Notes: generated from the letters alone by a model not told the origin. A DNA stretch of 64,000 bases from an uncultured bacterium (GCA_958349055.1 CATWBO010000010.1:1-64000), one strand, 5' to 3'. Positions 1 to 8,426 are shown, counted from the stretch's first letter. A program made the numbers and translations.

Positions 1-1823
1 GTTACACCGAGGCCAAGCTCTCCCCCATCAGTGCCGAGATCTTCAAGGACATCGATAAGGACCCGGTCGACTTTGTCGACAGCTACGACGGCGCCATGAA
101 GGAGCCGCGTCTTCTACCCACCACGTTCCCCAACATCCTTGTCTCGGCCAACAAGGGCATCGGCGTCGCCATGGCGTCCGACATCTGCGGCTTCAACCTT
201 AACGAGGTCTGCACCGCCACCATGCACTACCTGCAGGATCCCGACTGCGACTTGCTCGAGTACATGCCCATGCCCGACTTCTCGACCGGCGGCGAGATCA
301 TCTACCGCCGCGAGGAGATGGAGAAGATCATCGAGACAGGTCTGGGCAGTTTCCAGATTCGCTCCCGCTGGCGCTGGATTCCCGAAGAGCGCATCATCGA
401 GGTGTACGAGATCCCCTACACTACCAAGACCGATGTCATCATCGAGCGCATCGTCAAGCTCTCCAAAGAGGGCAAAGCCAAGGAAATCGCCGACATCCGT
501 GACGAAACCGACCTTTCGGGCCTGCGCATCGCTATCGACCTTAAGCGCGGCGTCGATCCCGATAAGCTCATGGCGAAGCTCTACCGCTCGACCACGCTGC
601 AAGATTCGTTCTCGTGCAACTTTAACGTGCTGGTCGACGGCTACCCCCGCGTTATGGGCGTTCGCCAGATCCTGCACGAGTGGGTCGCGTGGCGCATTCA
701 GTCCACGCGCCGCCGCATCAACTTTGACCTGGGCAAAAAGTCCGAGCGTCTGCACCTGTTGCACGGCCTTGAGGCGATTCTGCTCGACATCGACAAGGCC
801 ATCGCTATCATCCGTGGCACCAAGCTCGAGGCTGAGGTCGTGCCCAACCTTATGAAGGGTTTCGACATCGATGAGACCCAGGCCGAGTTTGTTGCCGAAC
901 TTAAGCTCCGCAACATCAACGAGGAGTACATCCTCAACCGCACCAAGGACATCGCCAAGCTCGAGGGCGAGATTGCCGAGCTTGAGGAGATTCTCTCCAG
1001 CGAGGACAACATCAAGAAGGTCATCAGCGACGAGCTGGCCGCGGTCAACAAGAAGTACGTGATGCCGCGCCGCACGGGCAGGATTGAGCCCCATGAGGTT
1101 ATCGAAGTGAGCCTGGAGCCCGAGGTCGAGGAGTACCCCGTTACCATCATGCTCTCGCGCGATGGCTACCTCAAAAAGATGACCGACCGCGTGCTCAAGA
1201 AGGCCGCTACGCTCAAGTACAAAGACGGCGACAAGCCCTTTATTGAGTTCCCGTCCTCCAACACGCACGAGCTGCTGGTCTTTACCAACAAGAGCCAGGT
1301 GTACAAGTGCAAGGTCGCGCAGTTTGAGGACACCAAGTCCGCCCAGCTGGGCTCGTACCTGCCGACCGATCTTGAGATGGAGCCCGACGAGAGTGTGATC
1401 TGGGTCATCGACCCCGAGGACTACAAGGCCGACGTGCTATTCGTCTTTGAGAACGGTCGTGTGGTGCGCGTTGCGCTTTCCGGATATGTCACCAAGACCA
1501 ACCGCAAGCGCCTCAAGAACGCCATCTACGGCGGCAGTAAGCTGCTGTATGCCCAGGTGCTCAAGGAAGATCGCGACATCGCGCTGGTCTCGAGCGACTA
1601 CCGCCTGATGAACTTCAACACCTCGCTGCTCAAGACCAAGACGACCACCAACACGCAGGGCGTCCAGGCATTCACGGCCAAGAAGGGCCGCTCGGTCACC
1701 ACCGTCGGCACGACCGAGGACATCCTCGGCGCCGGCGTCTCGGCCGAAAAGTTCACCGCGCAGAGCCTGCCCTCCGCCGGTGCCCTCATGAAGGAAAACG
1801 ACATGCCGAGCCTGTTTGACTAA
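1..1823 (+). CDS. DNA topoisomerase IV/gyrase subunit A, 3' part (runs off left edge)
   Basis: This is the breakage-reunion subunit of a type IIA topoisomerase, which passes DNA duplexes through a double-strand break in an A2B2 complex. The frame is open from base 3 to the TAA at 1821-1823, giving about 606 residues; the start and the catalytic tyrosine region lie outside the window. Near the edge I read YTEAKLS, then KGIGVAMASDICGFNLNEV, the conserved tower-side segment. The SDICGFNL form resembles ParC-type paralogues of Clostridia and Actinobacteria rather than classic GyrA (usually NIPPHNL). The last ~220 residues should be the beta-pinwheel DNA-wrapping domain. Family assignment is confident; ParC versus GyrA is not. 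Confidence 0.9.
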   Translation, partial: YTEAKLSPISAEIFKDIDKDPVDFVDSYDGAMKEPRLLPTTFPNILVSANKGIGVAMASDICGFNLNEVCTATMHYLQDPDCDLLEYMPMPDFSTGGEIIYRREEMEKIIETGLGSFQIRSRWRWIPEERIIEVYEIPYTTKTDVIIERIVKLSKEGKAKEIADIRDETDLSGLRIAIDLKRGVDPDKLMAKLYRSTTLQDSFSCNFNVLVDGYPRVMGVRQILHEWVAWRIQSTRRRINFDLGKKSERLHLLHGLEAILLDIDKAIAIIRGTKLEAEVVPNLMKGFDIDETQAEFVAELKLRNINEEYILNRTKDIAKLEGEIAELEEILSSEDNIKKVISDELAAVNKKYVMPRRTGRIEPHEVIEVSLEPEVEEYPVTIMLSRDGYLKKMTDRVLKKAATLKYKDGDKPFIEFPSSNTHELLVFTNKSQVYKCKVAQFEDTKSAQLGSYLPTDLEMEPDESVIWVIDPEDYKADVLFVFENGRVVRVALSGYVTKTNRKRLKNAIYGGSKLLYAQVLKEDRDIALVSSDYRLMNFNTSLLKTKTTTNTQGVQAFTAKKGRSVTTVGTTEDILGAGVSAEKFTAQSLPSAGALMKENDMPSLFD

Positions 1824-1858
1824 ACCAACGGCAGTCGAACCATTGTAGACTCACAAAA

Positions 1859-1900
1859 CGATAGGGCCCGGAAAGCAGCACTGCGTTCCGGGCCCTATCG
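1859..1900. terminator. Bidirectional intrinsic terminator
   Basis: Perfect 15-bp inverted repeat (CGATAGGGCCCGGAA and its complement) around a 12-base loop that itself can pair (GCAG/CTGC). It sits between the topoisomerase gene and the convergent DUF4143 ATPase gene, with an A-run on its left side serving as the U-run for minus-strand transcripts. Confidence 0.85.
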
Positions 1901-1918
1901 TTACAATGGAATCATCCC

Positions 1919-3208
1919 CTATAGACAAAACGCTGCATAAAGTGGGACAGACATCATCCCATCATTCAATCCAAAGGGTTTAGTTGAAAGCCTGATAGGA
2001 CGCACGCCCGGATGGCTCTTTTTAAGTGAGGACAGACTTCGAGACCTCGTATTCTCCCCCGCTTTAACTTCAATCGCAGACACACACCCCTGTCTCTCTA
2101 CGACAAAGTCGATTTCCGCGCGATTATCTCGAGCCCAATAATGCAGTGGATAGCCAATGGCTGAAAGTTGTTGGGCAACGTAGTTTTCGGTAAGCGCACC
2201 CATGAATGTGCCACCGATTCCAGCGAGAATGTCGGCTCGCTGAGCACCTGCCTTGGAGACAAGCAGCCCCGTATCCGCCTGATAGATTTTAAAAGACGAA
2301 GGGTTAACGAACGCCTCTAGAGGACTTTCAATCTGCCCAACCAGGCTGCAACGCTTCACGGTGCCTGACAATACAAGCCAATCGAGGGCGTCTCCAAATA
2401 GAGACGCGTTGCCTCCCGAGCGCACCACCTTGTATTGAAATTTACGATTCTCTTTGGCAAGCTGCTGCGGGATGGAATCGAAGCACGCACGCGTCTTTGC
2501 ACTCAAACGCTCATCAGCATATTTATTGGTGTCGGCAGAGTAGCCGTCGAGGATAATCCGATGCTTTTCGGCGACATCGATGACCGACTGAGCCTCAGCA
2601 TACGTTTGGACAGCCTCAGGCATTCCGCCAATAACAAGATACTGTCGATAGAGCCCCAGCGCTTTGTCGTGAAGGCTCGGAGCAAGAGGGTCCATCGATT
2701 CGAATGACGAACGAATCTCGTCAGCCAGCCGGTCGTGCCCCATCGCCCAAAGAAACTCTTCGAAATCGAGCGGAGCCATCTCGATCAAATCGGTCTTTCC
2801 AACGGGAAACGAATACGACTGATGATTAATGGCAACCCCAAGGAGCGACCCGGCAGCCGCGACATAGTACTCGGGGGCATCTTCGCAAAAGTACTTAAGG
2901 GAAGTAAGCGCTTCCTCGCATGCCTGGACTTCGTCAATGAATAGCAGGGTTTTACCCGGTACGATGCGCTGTCCCGTGCGGGCCTCAATCGCACGCACAA
3001 TCGAATGAGGATCGAGACCGCCCGAAAAGTCAGCCCGAGCCGATCGGTCATTCTCGAGATTGATATAGACGACCGACTCGAAAAGATCCCGTGCATATGT
3101 TCTGAGCAGATAGGTCTTGCCGCACTGGCGAACGCCCTTGACCAACAGAGGTTTCCTATCGATTTTGTCTCGCCATTCCTTAAGGAGCCTGTCTGCTTTC
3201 CGGCGCAT
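1919..3208 (-). CDS. AAA-type ATPase with C-terminal DUF4143 (PD-(D/E)XK-like) domain
   Basis: This 429-residue protein belongs to the AAA_14/DUF4143 family, common in gut bacteria and of unknown physiological role. Walker A is GVRQCGKT at residues 25-32 and Walker B LLFIDE at about 88-93. The C-terminal domain carries EIDF near residue 365 and EVK at 379-381, the spaced D...ExK pattern of PD-(D/E)XK nuclease-like folds. The start is an ATG with a strong GAGGAAAGGA Shine-Dalgarno. A palindrome lies 36 bases upstream of the ATG, and the gene converges on the topoisomerase with a shared terminator. The family is clear; nuclease activity and any toxin, defence or selfish role are inference. Confidence 0.9.
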   Translation of the reverse strand: MRRKADRLLKEWRDKIDRKPLLVKGVRQCGKTYLLRTYARDLFESVVYINLENDRSARADFSGGLDPHSIVRAIEARTGQRIVPGKTLLFIDEVQACEEALTSLKYFCEDAPEYYVAAAGSLLGVAINHQSYSFPVGKTDLIEMAPLDFEEFLWAMGHDRLADEIRSSFESMDPLAPSLHDKALGLYRQYLVIGGMPEAVQTYAEAQSVIDVAEKHRIILDGYSADTNKYADERLSAKTRACFDSIPQQLAKENRKFQYKVVRSGGNASLFGDALDWLVLSGTVKRCSLVGQIESPLEAFVNPSSFKIYQADTGLLVSKAGAQRADILAGIGGTFMGALTENYVAQQLSAIGYPLHYWARDNRAEIDFVVERQGCVSAIEVKAGENTRSRSLSSLKKSHPGVRPIRLSTKPFGLNDGMMSVPLYAAFCL

Positions 3209-3244
3209 GAGCGTCCTTTCCTCATGAACTACTGTCTAGCAATA

Positions 3245-3290
3245 TTTTAACGCAGAATAATTGCTTTTCGATTATTTTTCTGCGTTAAAA
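3245..3290. promoter_or_regulatory. Palindrome upstream of DUF4143 ATPase
   Basis: 13-bp perfect inverted repeat TTTTAACGCAGAA (3245-3257) and its complement (3278-3290) around an AT-rich 20-base centre. It is placed where the promoter of the minus-strand ATPase gene should be, so an autoregulatory operator is likely but not shown. Confidence 0.6.
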
Positions 3291-3331
3291 AATGTCAGCA
3301 TCAATGCTTCGACTCCCTTTGGCCAGTCATT

Positions 3332-3388
3332 AGCAAAACTTGCAAAAATTAGCAAAAGTTGCAAAGGGCAGCAAAAGATGCAAAAGAA
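3332..3388. repeat. Three 19-bp iteron-like direct repeats
   Basis: Units start at 3332, 3351 and 3370 and share AGCAAAA-N2-TGCAAA. The exact 19-bp spacing suggests a protein-binding array, comparable in form to plasmid iterons or excisionase sites. It lies between the ATPase promoter palindrome and the broken DUF4143 gene. Function unknown. Confidence 0.6.
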
Positions 3389-3429
3389 ATGGCGTCGATG
3401 ACTCAAGCAAAGTTCCGCCGCCACACAAA

Positions 3430-3840
3430 TCATATGCTCCACACGGGAACTGCCTGGACATCCTTGGTAATGAGATATGGATCAGAAGTTTGGCAGACAA
3501 CGTGCCCAAACCCGATCTCATAGCCAGACAGACTTTCAATACAGGAAAAGTTCTTCACCGCGTCTCTACCCACCGTAGCAGACATCTTCACCTCGACGGG
3601 ATGTAAGATATGACCCTCTTGGATGAGCAAATCGATTTCGCGCTTCTTTTGATCCCGGTAGAACCATACGTCACGAAGGCTCTTCCCCGCGTTCATAAAG
3701 CTTTTCAGTATTTCCGAGACAACGAATGTCTCAAATATATGCCCAGCCGCAGCCCCGTTTCGCAATTGCTCCGGCAATCGCCTCCTGTTATGGAGTCCAT
3801 AACCTCGCACAAACGCCAACCGGTCAAAATCGGGAGTCAT
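3430..3840 (-). pseudogene. DUF4143 ATPase, 3' remnant
   Basis: Only the C-terminal ~135 residues of a DUF4143-family ATPase remain. The reading frame contains GAAAGHIFETFVVSEILKSF, KREIDLLIQEG and HPVEVKMSA, the typical end of the family including the D...ExK pattern. The AAA module with its Walker motifs is absent upstream. The first ATG (3840) falls inside the loop of a 14-bp palindrome, so the frame probably results from a deletion that joined the 5' leader to the 3' part of the gene. It is not closely similar to the neighbouring intact copy, so it is the relic of a separate gene and not a duplication. Confidence 0.8.
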
Positions 3841-3856
3841 ATTCCCGATTTTGACC
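3822..3856. promoter_or_regulatory. 14-bp palindrome at head of broken DUF4143 gene
   Basis: GGTCAAAATCGGGA (3822-3835) and its exact complement (3843-3856) with a 7-base loop. The position matches the upstream palindromes of the other DUF4143 loci, suggesting the surviving leader of the deleted gene. Confidence 0.55.
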
Positions 3857-3907
3857 CGCAGCCTTCAGCTCGATTCCTGCCCCGGCAGGGTCTCGGAGAT
3901 AGCCAAG

Positions 3908-3974
3908 TGCATGGCAATCAGCAATCCTCTTGATAAGGACCGCGAGCACTTCCGCTAGCGCTGATTGCCATGCA
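3908..3974. repeat. 15-bp inverted repeat, long loop
   Basis: TGCATGGCAATCAGC (3908-3922) is repeated inverted at 3960-3974 around 37 bases. It lies between two pseudogenes and just beyond the stop of the flavodoxin relic. It could be a terminator or the ends of a small element. Confidence 0.5.
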
Positions 3975-3986
3975 TTCTTCTTGTTC

Positions 3987-4449
3987 TTAGGCAAGCTTGC
4001 GAGCGAGCTCTCGCACCTCTTCCAGCTTAGGCGAGGAGGCCATGCTATCGCGCTCGGTCATGACGCTGATGGTGACAATGCCCTGGTCCCCCCACTTGCA
4101 GTACTCACATGTGGACTTGTACATAGCGATCGCCGCATCATAGACGCCTTCACTGTGGCTGTCGAGCAAAAGGGCCGTCTTAGTGAACGGGAATCCCGTG
4201 GCACCAAAGGCGTACAGGCGGTCGATGGCCGCTTTCTCCTGCGCGGTAATATCAAACCAGTAGATAGGCGAAGCGAATACAACCATGTCGGCGTCTTTCA
4301 GCGACTCGATCACGTCGGCCATGCCATCCTTCTGTACGCAGGCGCCCTCATGGGCAAAGCAGTACTGGCATCACAGGCAACCAGCGATCTTCTTGCTGGC
4401 AACGCGGACGATCTCAACCGTATGGCCGCCCTCGCGCGCGGTCACGGCA
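3987..4449 (-). pseudogene. Flavodoxin/NADPH-dependent FMN reductase family, broken
   Basis: The readable part begins with EIVRVASKKIAGCL, hits an in-frame TGA at 4371-4373, then continues CQYCFAHEGACVQKDGMADV and SPIYWFDITAQEKAAIDRLY to the stop at 3987. This matches iron-sulfur/flavodoxin-like FMN reductases, whose conserved segment is GCxxC followed by KDDM and a P-Y/F-x-F flavin loop. The N-terminal beta-strand and phosphate-binding loop are missing beyond about 4449. Both the nonsense codon and the missing 5' end argue for a dead gene. The segment after the TGA could in principle start at 4322, but would lack the flavin-binding N-terminus. Confidence 0.8.
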
Positions 4450-4460
4450 CATGCCGAAAA

Positions 4461-4530
4461 AATGAGAGTGGAAAGTCTCCCACTTTGAGCTCCAAGAAAG
4501 GTTCAAAGTGGGAGATTATCCACTCTCATT
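4461..4530. repeat. 28-bp near-perfect inverted repeat (MITE-like palindrome)
   Basis: Arms 4461-4488 and 4503-4530 match except for about three bases (AATGAGAGTGGA...TCTCCCACTTTGA) around a 14-base loop. It begins where the flavodoxin homology ends, as if inserted there. Two copies of TCCACGCTCGTG follow at about 4548-4580. Confidence 0.65.
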
Positions 4531-4681
4531 CAGCATGCGTCTGAAAATCCACGCTCGTGTGTCCGTATTTCCACGCTCGTGCAGCGCAAGCAAAAGCATC
4601 GCAGGCATTGATCAGTGCTGACATGAATCCCTGCGATGCCGTAAGGGTTGCCTATAGGTTGCCCTGAAGCTGCCAAATGAA

Positions 4682-4715
4682 AAGCCCCTGGCCTGTATTC
4701 GCAGGTCAGGGGCTT
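4682..4715. terminator. Hairpin terminator beside the left island end
   Basis: AAGCCCCTGGCCTG (4682-4695) pairs with CAGGTCAGGGGCTT (4702-4715) with one mismatch. It lies just left of the guaA-like att copy, so it may be the original downstream terminator of guaA before island insertion (inference). Confidence 0.6.
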
Positions 4716-4730
4716 GCAACCGCCGAATAT

Positions 4731-5127
4731 CGACTATTCCCACTCGATGGCTTTGGTTCTGTCGTCCCGTCATTCCAGTTGCACCCAGTTTTCGGCATCG
4801 ACACGGAACGCGTGCCTCCGAATGACGCGATGTCGCGTTTCGTCGGCTTCGGGGACAAAATTTGGGACAACCTCAAAAACTTTTTTCAAACTCAGGGCTT
4901 TGAGTTTTTGTTTTTGTCCCAAAGGAGCTTCCGGCCGTGATTCGGGTGCCCGATTGGGCGGAATCGCCCGTTTCTGAAACTCAACCGCAGCATCACGCGC
5001 AAGCCACTCGCAACAACTGCAAATGATTGGTCGCGGGCGGCTTCCAACGCGATTCCAAAGCCGCAGGTCAGGCGACTGCGCTGCTGGCAGGGAAAGGGAG
5101 TCGTATCAGGCGGCTTGCTCATGAGTC
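4731..5127. repeat. Island end, copy 1: guaA-like att site plus ~395-bp conserved sequence
   Basis: Begins with CTATTCCCACTCGATGG (4734-4750), near-identical to the complement of the guaA 3' end at 12651-12664. The following ~380 bases are repeated, diverged, at 7900-8296. Shared blocks include a stem-loop (TGGGACAA ... TTGTCCCA enclosing AAACTCA/TGAGTTT), GAAACTCAACCG, and the end GGCTTGCYCATGAGT. On the minus strand both copies end a frame in AENWVQLE-stop (stop at 4770-4772 here), possibly the tail of a lost integrase; this is inference. No complete integrase survives. Confidence 0.65.
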
Positions 5128-5202
5128 GACGATGAGGCCTCCACCGAATGTCGAGAACATGCTGGTAAAATAGGCAATACTTTTTATGACAGGAGAACGA
5201 GC

Positions 5203-6165
5203 ATGGCCGAACCCCACGATAGGAAGCCGATCCTCACGATCGAGCAGCAGATAGAGCACCTCAAGCAGAAGGGCGTAGCCTTCGAACTGTGTTCCGAGGA
5301 AGAGGCCGCGGACTACCTGCGCGACAAGTGCAACTTCTTCAAGCTCGCATCCTACCGCAAACTCTTCTCGAAATACGAGGGAGGCCCGCGCGACGGCCGC
5401 TACGTAGACCTCGACTTCGGCCAGCTGCGCCTGCTCGCGGCGCTCGACCAGGAGCTGCGCCACGCCCTGCTCGGCATGACGCTCGACATCGAGCACTTCC
5501 AGAAGGTGACACTGCTTCGCGAGATGGAGGACCGCGGAGAGGACGGCTACGCCATCGTGGCCGACTACATGGCATCGCTTACCACTGCAAACAGGGAGTA
5601 CCGCCTGCGCGAGCTCAAGATGAGCGGCCGCAGCCCCTACAGCTCGAGCCTCTACGCGAAGTACTCCGGCGACATGCCTGCCTGGGCCTTCCTTGAGCTC
5701 ACCTCGTTCGGCACCCTCATCGACTTCGTGCGCTTCTGCGCCAGGCGATGGGGCGACAGGCGCCTCGAGGCCTTCCACTACGACCTCAAGCGCGTGAAGT
5801 CCGTCCGCAACTGCGCCGCGCACGGCTCGTGCCTGATCAACTGCTTCGCCGAGAGGGGCGCCGCCCGGGGCTCGGCGTCCAGTGGCGTCTCCCGAAGGGT
5901 CGCCGCCGTGGGAATCCCCAAGGCGACCAGGAGGAAGTGGATGGGGAATACGGCCATGCAGGAGGTCGCGACCGTGCTCGTGGCGCACTCCGGCTTGGTA
6001 CCCGAGGGCTCCTCGCGCTCGCGCGCCGCATCCGAGCTCGCCGAGATGTTCGCCAGGGCCGACGGCGAAACCGAGGCGCTGCCCGACAAGGGGCCCGACG
6101 CCGCAGCTCGCTCCGCGCTCGAGTTCCTTCGCAGGTTGACAGAATCGCTCGGGTTGGTAGAATAG
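5203..6165 (+). CDS. Abi family protein (Abi_2, HEPN-like)
   Basis: 320 residues resembling the Abi_2 (AbiD/AbiF-like) proteins of phage abortive infection. The N-terminus (PILTIEQQIEHLKQKGV, then NFFKLASYRKLF) is typical of the family, and the central helical part contains VKSVRNCAAHG, with R202 and H207 forming the R-x4-H motif of HEPN ribonucleases. The C-terminal ~80 residues are poorly conserved. ATG start with GGAGAA upstream. It is the first gene inside the left guaA-linked island, with no partner gene visible, as expected for a single-gene defence protein. Family confident; antiphage activity in this host unproven. Confidence 0.85.
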   Translation: MAEPHDRKPILTIEQQIEHLKQKGVAFELCSEEEAADYLRDKCNFFKLASYRKLFSKYEGGPRDGRYVDLDFGQLRLLAALDQELRHALLGMTLDIEHFQKVTLLREMEDRGEDGYAIVADYMASLTTANREYRLRELKMSGRSPYSSSLYAKYSGDMPAWAFLELTSFGTLIDFVRFCARRWGDRRLEAFHYDLKRVKSVRNCAAHGSCLINCFAERGAARGSASSGVSRRVAAVGIPKATRRKWMGNTAMQEVATVLVAHSGLVPEGSSRSRAASELAEMFARADGETEALPDKGPDAAARSALEFLRRLTESLGLVE

Positions 6166-6289
6166 CCTGCAGATAGCAAAACCTTCACGGTTTTAGGGGC
6201 GGACTTGCGCAAGCGACTCTGCCCTATTTTTATATTCACTCGCTATAGGAGACGGGTGATACCTGGGCCAATTAAGGGAGGGGCATCGC

Positions 6290-6598
6290 ATGGCGTCAAG
6301 CGCAGAATACCCGGAATACGTCCTCGACCTGCTGGCCGACGTGCCGGAGGTCTCGCATCGGAAGATGATGGGCGAGTATCTGCTCTATGCGTCGGGCAAG
6401 CTCTTCGGCGGCGTCTACGACGACCGCTTTCTGGTGAAGAGCACGGAGTCCTCGCGCACGCTGCTCTCGGTGCCCGCCGTGCCCTACGAGGGCGCTGCGG
6501 AGATGCTGCTCGTGGACGTGGAGGACAAAGCCGCCGTGCGCACCATCGTGGAGGGCATGCTTCAGGAGCTGCCCGAGCCGAGGAAGCGCCGGGCGTAG
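6290..6598 (+). CDS. TfoX N-terminal domain protein
   Basis: 102 residues covering one TfoX/Sxy N-terminal domain: SHRKMMGEYLLYASGKLFGGVYDDRFLVK is the characteristic stretch. Full-length TfoX/Sxy regulators of competence also have a C-terminal helix-hairpin-helix domain, absent here, so this is the short stand-alone form widespread in gut bacteria, often near mobile DNA. Strong SD (AAGGGAGGGG) precedes the ATG. Role unknown; direct involvement in competence should not be assumed. Confidence 0.85.
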   Translation: MASSAEYPEYVLDLLADVPEVSHRKMMGEYLLYASGKLFGGVYDDRFLVKSTESSRTLLSVPAVPYEGAAEMLLVDVEDKAAVRTIVEGMLQELPEPRKRRA

Positions 6599-6715
6599 AT
6601 TCCCGCGGGTCTGCATATCGTCGCCGGCATCAATCACCCGTGCCTGCTCATATGGCGATTGCGCCATCACCACGCTTAAAACCGAAGCTCTTCTAGGACT
6701 CCTCCAGGAGACCTC

Positions 6716-6973
6716 CTAGGAAGTCTTCGGGTACCCTACGCGGCAGTTATGGCGCTTACCGTGGTACTCGAGCAACGGCTCGTTGTCGAGATCCAGCAAG
6801 TCAATGTAGATGTTGTTGGCGGACGGATCCTTCTGAGCAACAGAGGCGGAGAACGCCTTCATAAGCTCGGACTTGCCGGAACGGCGCATCCCCGTGACCA
6901 CTTTGATGTTTCGGGTGCCTTCGAGTGCCCAAAGCCGCTCCATGTATGCATTGCGGTCTACCCAAATCATCAT
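6716..6973 (-). pseudogene. DUF4143-type AAA ATPase, 5' remnant
   Basis: The frame starts MMIWVDRNAYMERLW and has a P-loop (TGMRRSGKSELMKAF, about residues 27-41) and INLD-like strand (NNIYIDLLDLDNEPLLEYH), matching the N-terminus of AAA_14/DUF4143 ATPases. After residue ~70 the sequence diverges into GKRHNCRVGYPKTS and stops, so Walker B, the rest of the ATPase and the DUF4143 domain are missing. The SD (AAGGAG) lies in the right arm of the palindrome immediately upstream. Likely a decayed gene truncated at its 3' side. Confidence 0.8.
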
Positions 6974-6978
6974 TCGCT

Positions 6979-7029
6979 CCTTCTCGGTTTCGAAACTCTA
7001 ATTATTTGAAAGTTTCGAAACCGAGAAGG
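6979..7029. promoter_or_regulatory. 19-bp palindrome overlapping the SD of the ATPase remnant
   Basis: CCTTCTCGGTTTCGAAACT (6979-6997) and its complement (7011-7029) around 13 AT-rich bases. Each arm also contains the 8-bp palindrome TTTCGAAA. The SD of the minus-strand gene is inside one arm, so protein binding or an RNA hairpin could silence it. The same core recurs at 8604-8629. Confidence 0.65.
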
Positions 7030-7145
7030 CAATATGCCCACGGTCCGCGCAAGTTTTCGCCGGGAGGCTGGGCAGCCTGCCCGATTAACATGGACCGGCA
7101 ATTGCTAAACCCCAAAAGCCGGAGCGCGCGGCGCCGCTCGTTTCG

Positions 7146-7781
7146 CTACATCGCCTTGATGGGATGGCGGATCACGGTCTTGAGCTTCTCCGGCGCGCAC
7201 TTGCGTGGGTCGGAGAGGTAGATCTCGTGATGGAGGCGGGATTCGGAGAAGTCGGGGGCGTAGCCCTGCTCCGCCGCAAATGCGCGCATGGCGTCTATGG
7301 TTGCCGGTTCGCCGTCGTAGGGCCCGGTGTGCATGCATTGAACGCAAAGGCCCTCGTCAACCCTCAGCAGCTCAACCGCCGAGAAGTCCAGCTTCTTTTT
7401 GGCGGCGGCTTCCGAAACGGCCCAGTCGAAATCCTCGCGAGTGACGAAATCGGGCAGGCGGATGCATGAGATGAAGCTGAAGTCGTCCTTCCGCGCATAA
7501 TCGATTTCGCCATCGGCGCGGTCTTGCCACCAGAAGCCCTCGAGCGGCGGCACGACGAAGTCGAAATAGCCTTCAATTTCCCGCGGGCCCTTTTTCGACA
7601 TCTTGATGGTATAGGCGACGCCGTAGAGCAGCGGCAACGCGTTCTGGTACTCGCCGCCCTCGGCATTGGGATCGCCCTTGCCCCGCACGGCGACGTAGCT
7701 CATGGGCGGAACGGTTACGACATTCGGCTTGCCCGACGGCTTGTAGAGCTCTCTGAACTCCTTCTTGAAATCGTATGTCAT
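7146..7781 (-). CDS. GyrI-like small-molecule-binding domain protein
   Basis: 211 residues of the GyrI-like/SOUL-like family (the AraC effector-binding fold without HTH): VVTVPPMSYVAVRGKGDPN at 20-38, an EGFWWQDRADGEIDY segment, and CVQCMHTGPYDGEPATIDAM near 147-166. Such single-domain proteins bind or hydrolyse hydrophobic cations and cyclopropanes or shield gyrase from toxins; which applies here cannot be told. It is the last gene before the second island-end repeat and reads leftward, opposite to the Abi and TfoX genes. An ATG start is used; no strong SD is visible. Confidence 0.85.
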   Translation of the reverse strand: MTYDFKKEFRELYKPSGKPNVVTVPPMSYVAVRGKGDPNAEGGEYQNALPLLYGVAYTIKMSKKGPREIEGYFDFVVPPLEGFWWQDRADGEIDYARKDDFSFISCIRLPDFVTREDFDWAVSEAAAKKKLDFSAVELLRVDEGLCVQCMHTGPYDGEPATIDAMRAFAAEQGYAPDFSESRLHHEIYLSDPRKCAPEKLKTVIRHPIKAM

Positions 7782-7899
7782 CGCAACAGCCCTCCATGAG
7801 CTTGGGTTTTCGCCGATATCAGTTCAAATATAGCAATGGGCGGGGCTTCGAAGGAAACCGCGCCCATTGGCAGTCATTATAACACAGAATCGAACGTCT

Positions 7900-8296
7900 G
7901 TTCTATTCCCACTCGGTGGTTATAGTTTTGCCGTCTCGTCACTCCAGTTGCACCCAGTTTTCGGCGGCATCTCGAAGTGAGTGCCGCTGAATGACGCGAC
8001 GTCGCGTTTCATCGGCTTCGGGGACAAAAGCTGGGACAACTTCAAAAACCATTTTCAAACTCAGAGTATTGAGTTTTTATTTTTGTCCCAAGGGGCACGG
8101 AGAGCCGCCTTTGGAGGCTCGATATCGCCGAAAACGCCCGTTTTGAAACTCAACCGCCTTTGAGCCTGCAAGCCACCAGCTTCAACAGTAAGTGAGTCGA
8201 CGCGGGTGGCTTACGAGCCGTTCACAAAACCGCAGGCCACAGGTCTTTGTCAACGATAAGCAAAGTGAATAGTCTCAGGTGGCTTGCCCATGAGTT
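7900..8296. repeat. Island end, copy 2: guaA-like att site plus ~395-bp conserved sequence
   Basis: Starts GTTCTATTCCCACTCGGTGG, matching guaA 3'-end bases 12648-12663 except for a few changes, and continues as a diverged copy of 4731-5127. The minus-strand frame again ends AENWVQLE-stop (7939-7941), but upstream has a TAA where copy 1 has CAA, so any gene here is dead. The stem-loop TGGGACAA/TTGTCCCA is conserved with compensating arm changes. Confidence 0.65.
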
Positions 8297-8426
8297 GGCG
8301 TAAGCCTGTTTAGCAAAAGGCTAATCGGACACGACAGGCCGCCCGCATGGCGACGGCGTTTCCCGTGCGGGCACAAACAGCCCTGCGTGCCCTGTCGCGC
8401 GATATCCCAATGCGACGTTCAGAACC

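Noticed and set aside
4371..4373. TGA in GCL-TGA-CQYC as a selenocysteine codon
   Set aside because: Position normally holds a small residue, the gene lacks its 5' end, and I see no SECIS hairpin immediately after. A nonsense mutation is simpler.
4892..5122. Small minus-strand gene in the island-end repeat (MSKPPDTTPF...)
   Set aside because: The second repeat copy keeps only the first few codons then stops, so the frame is not conserved.
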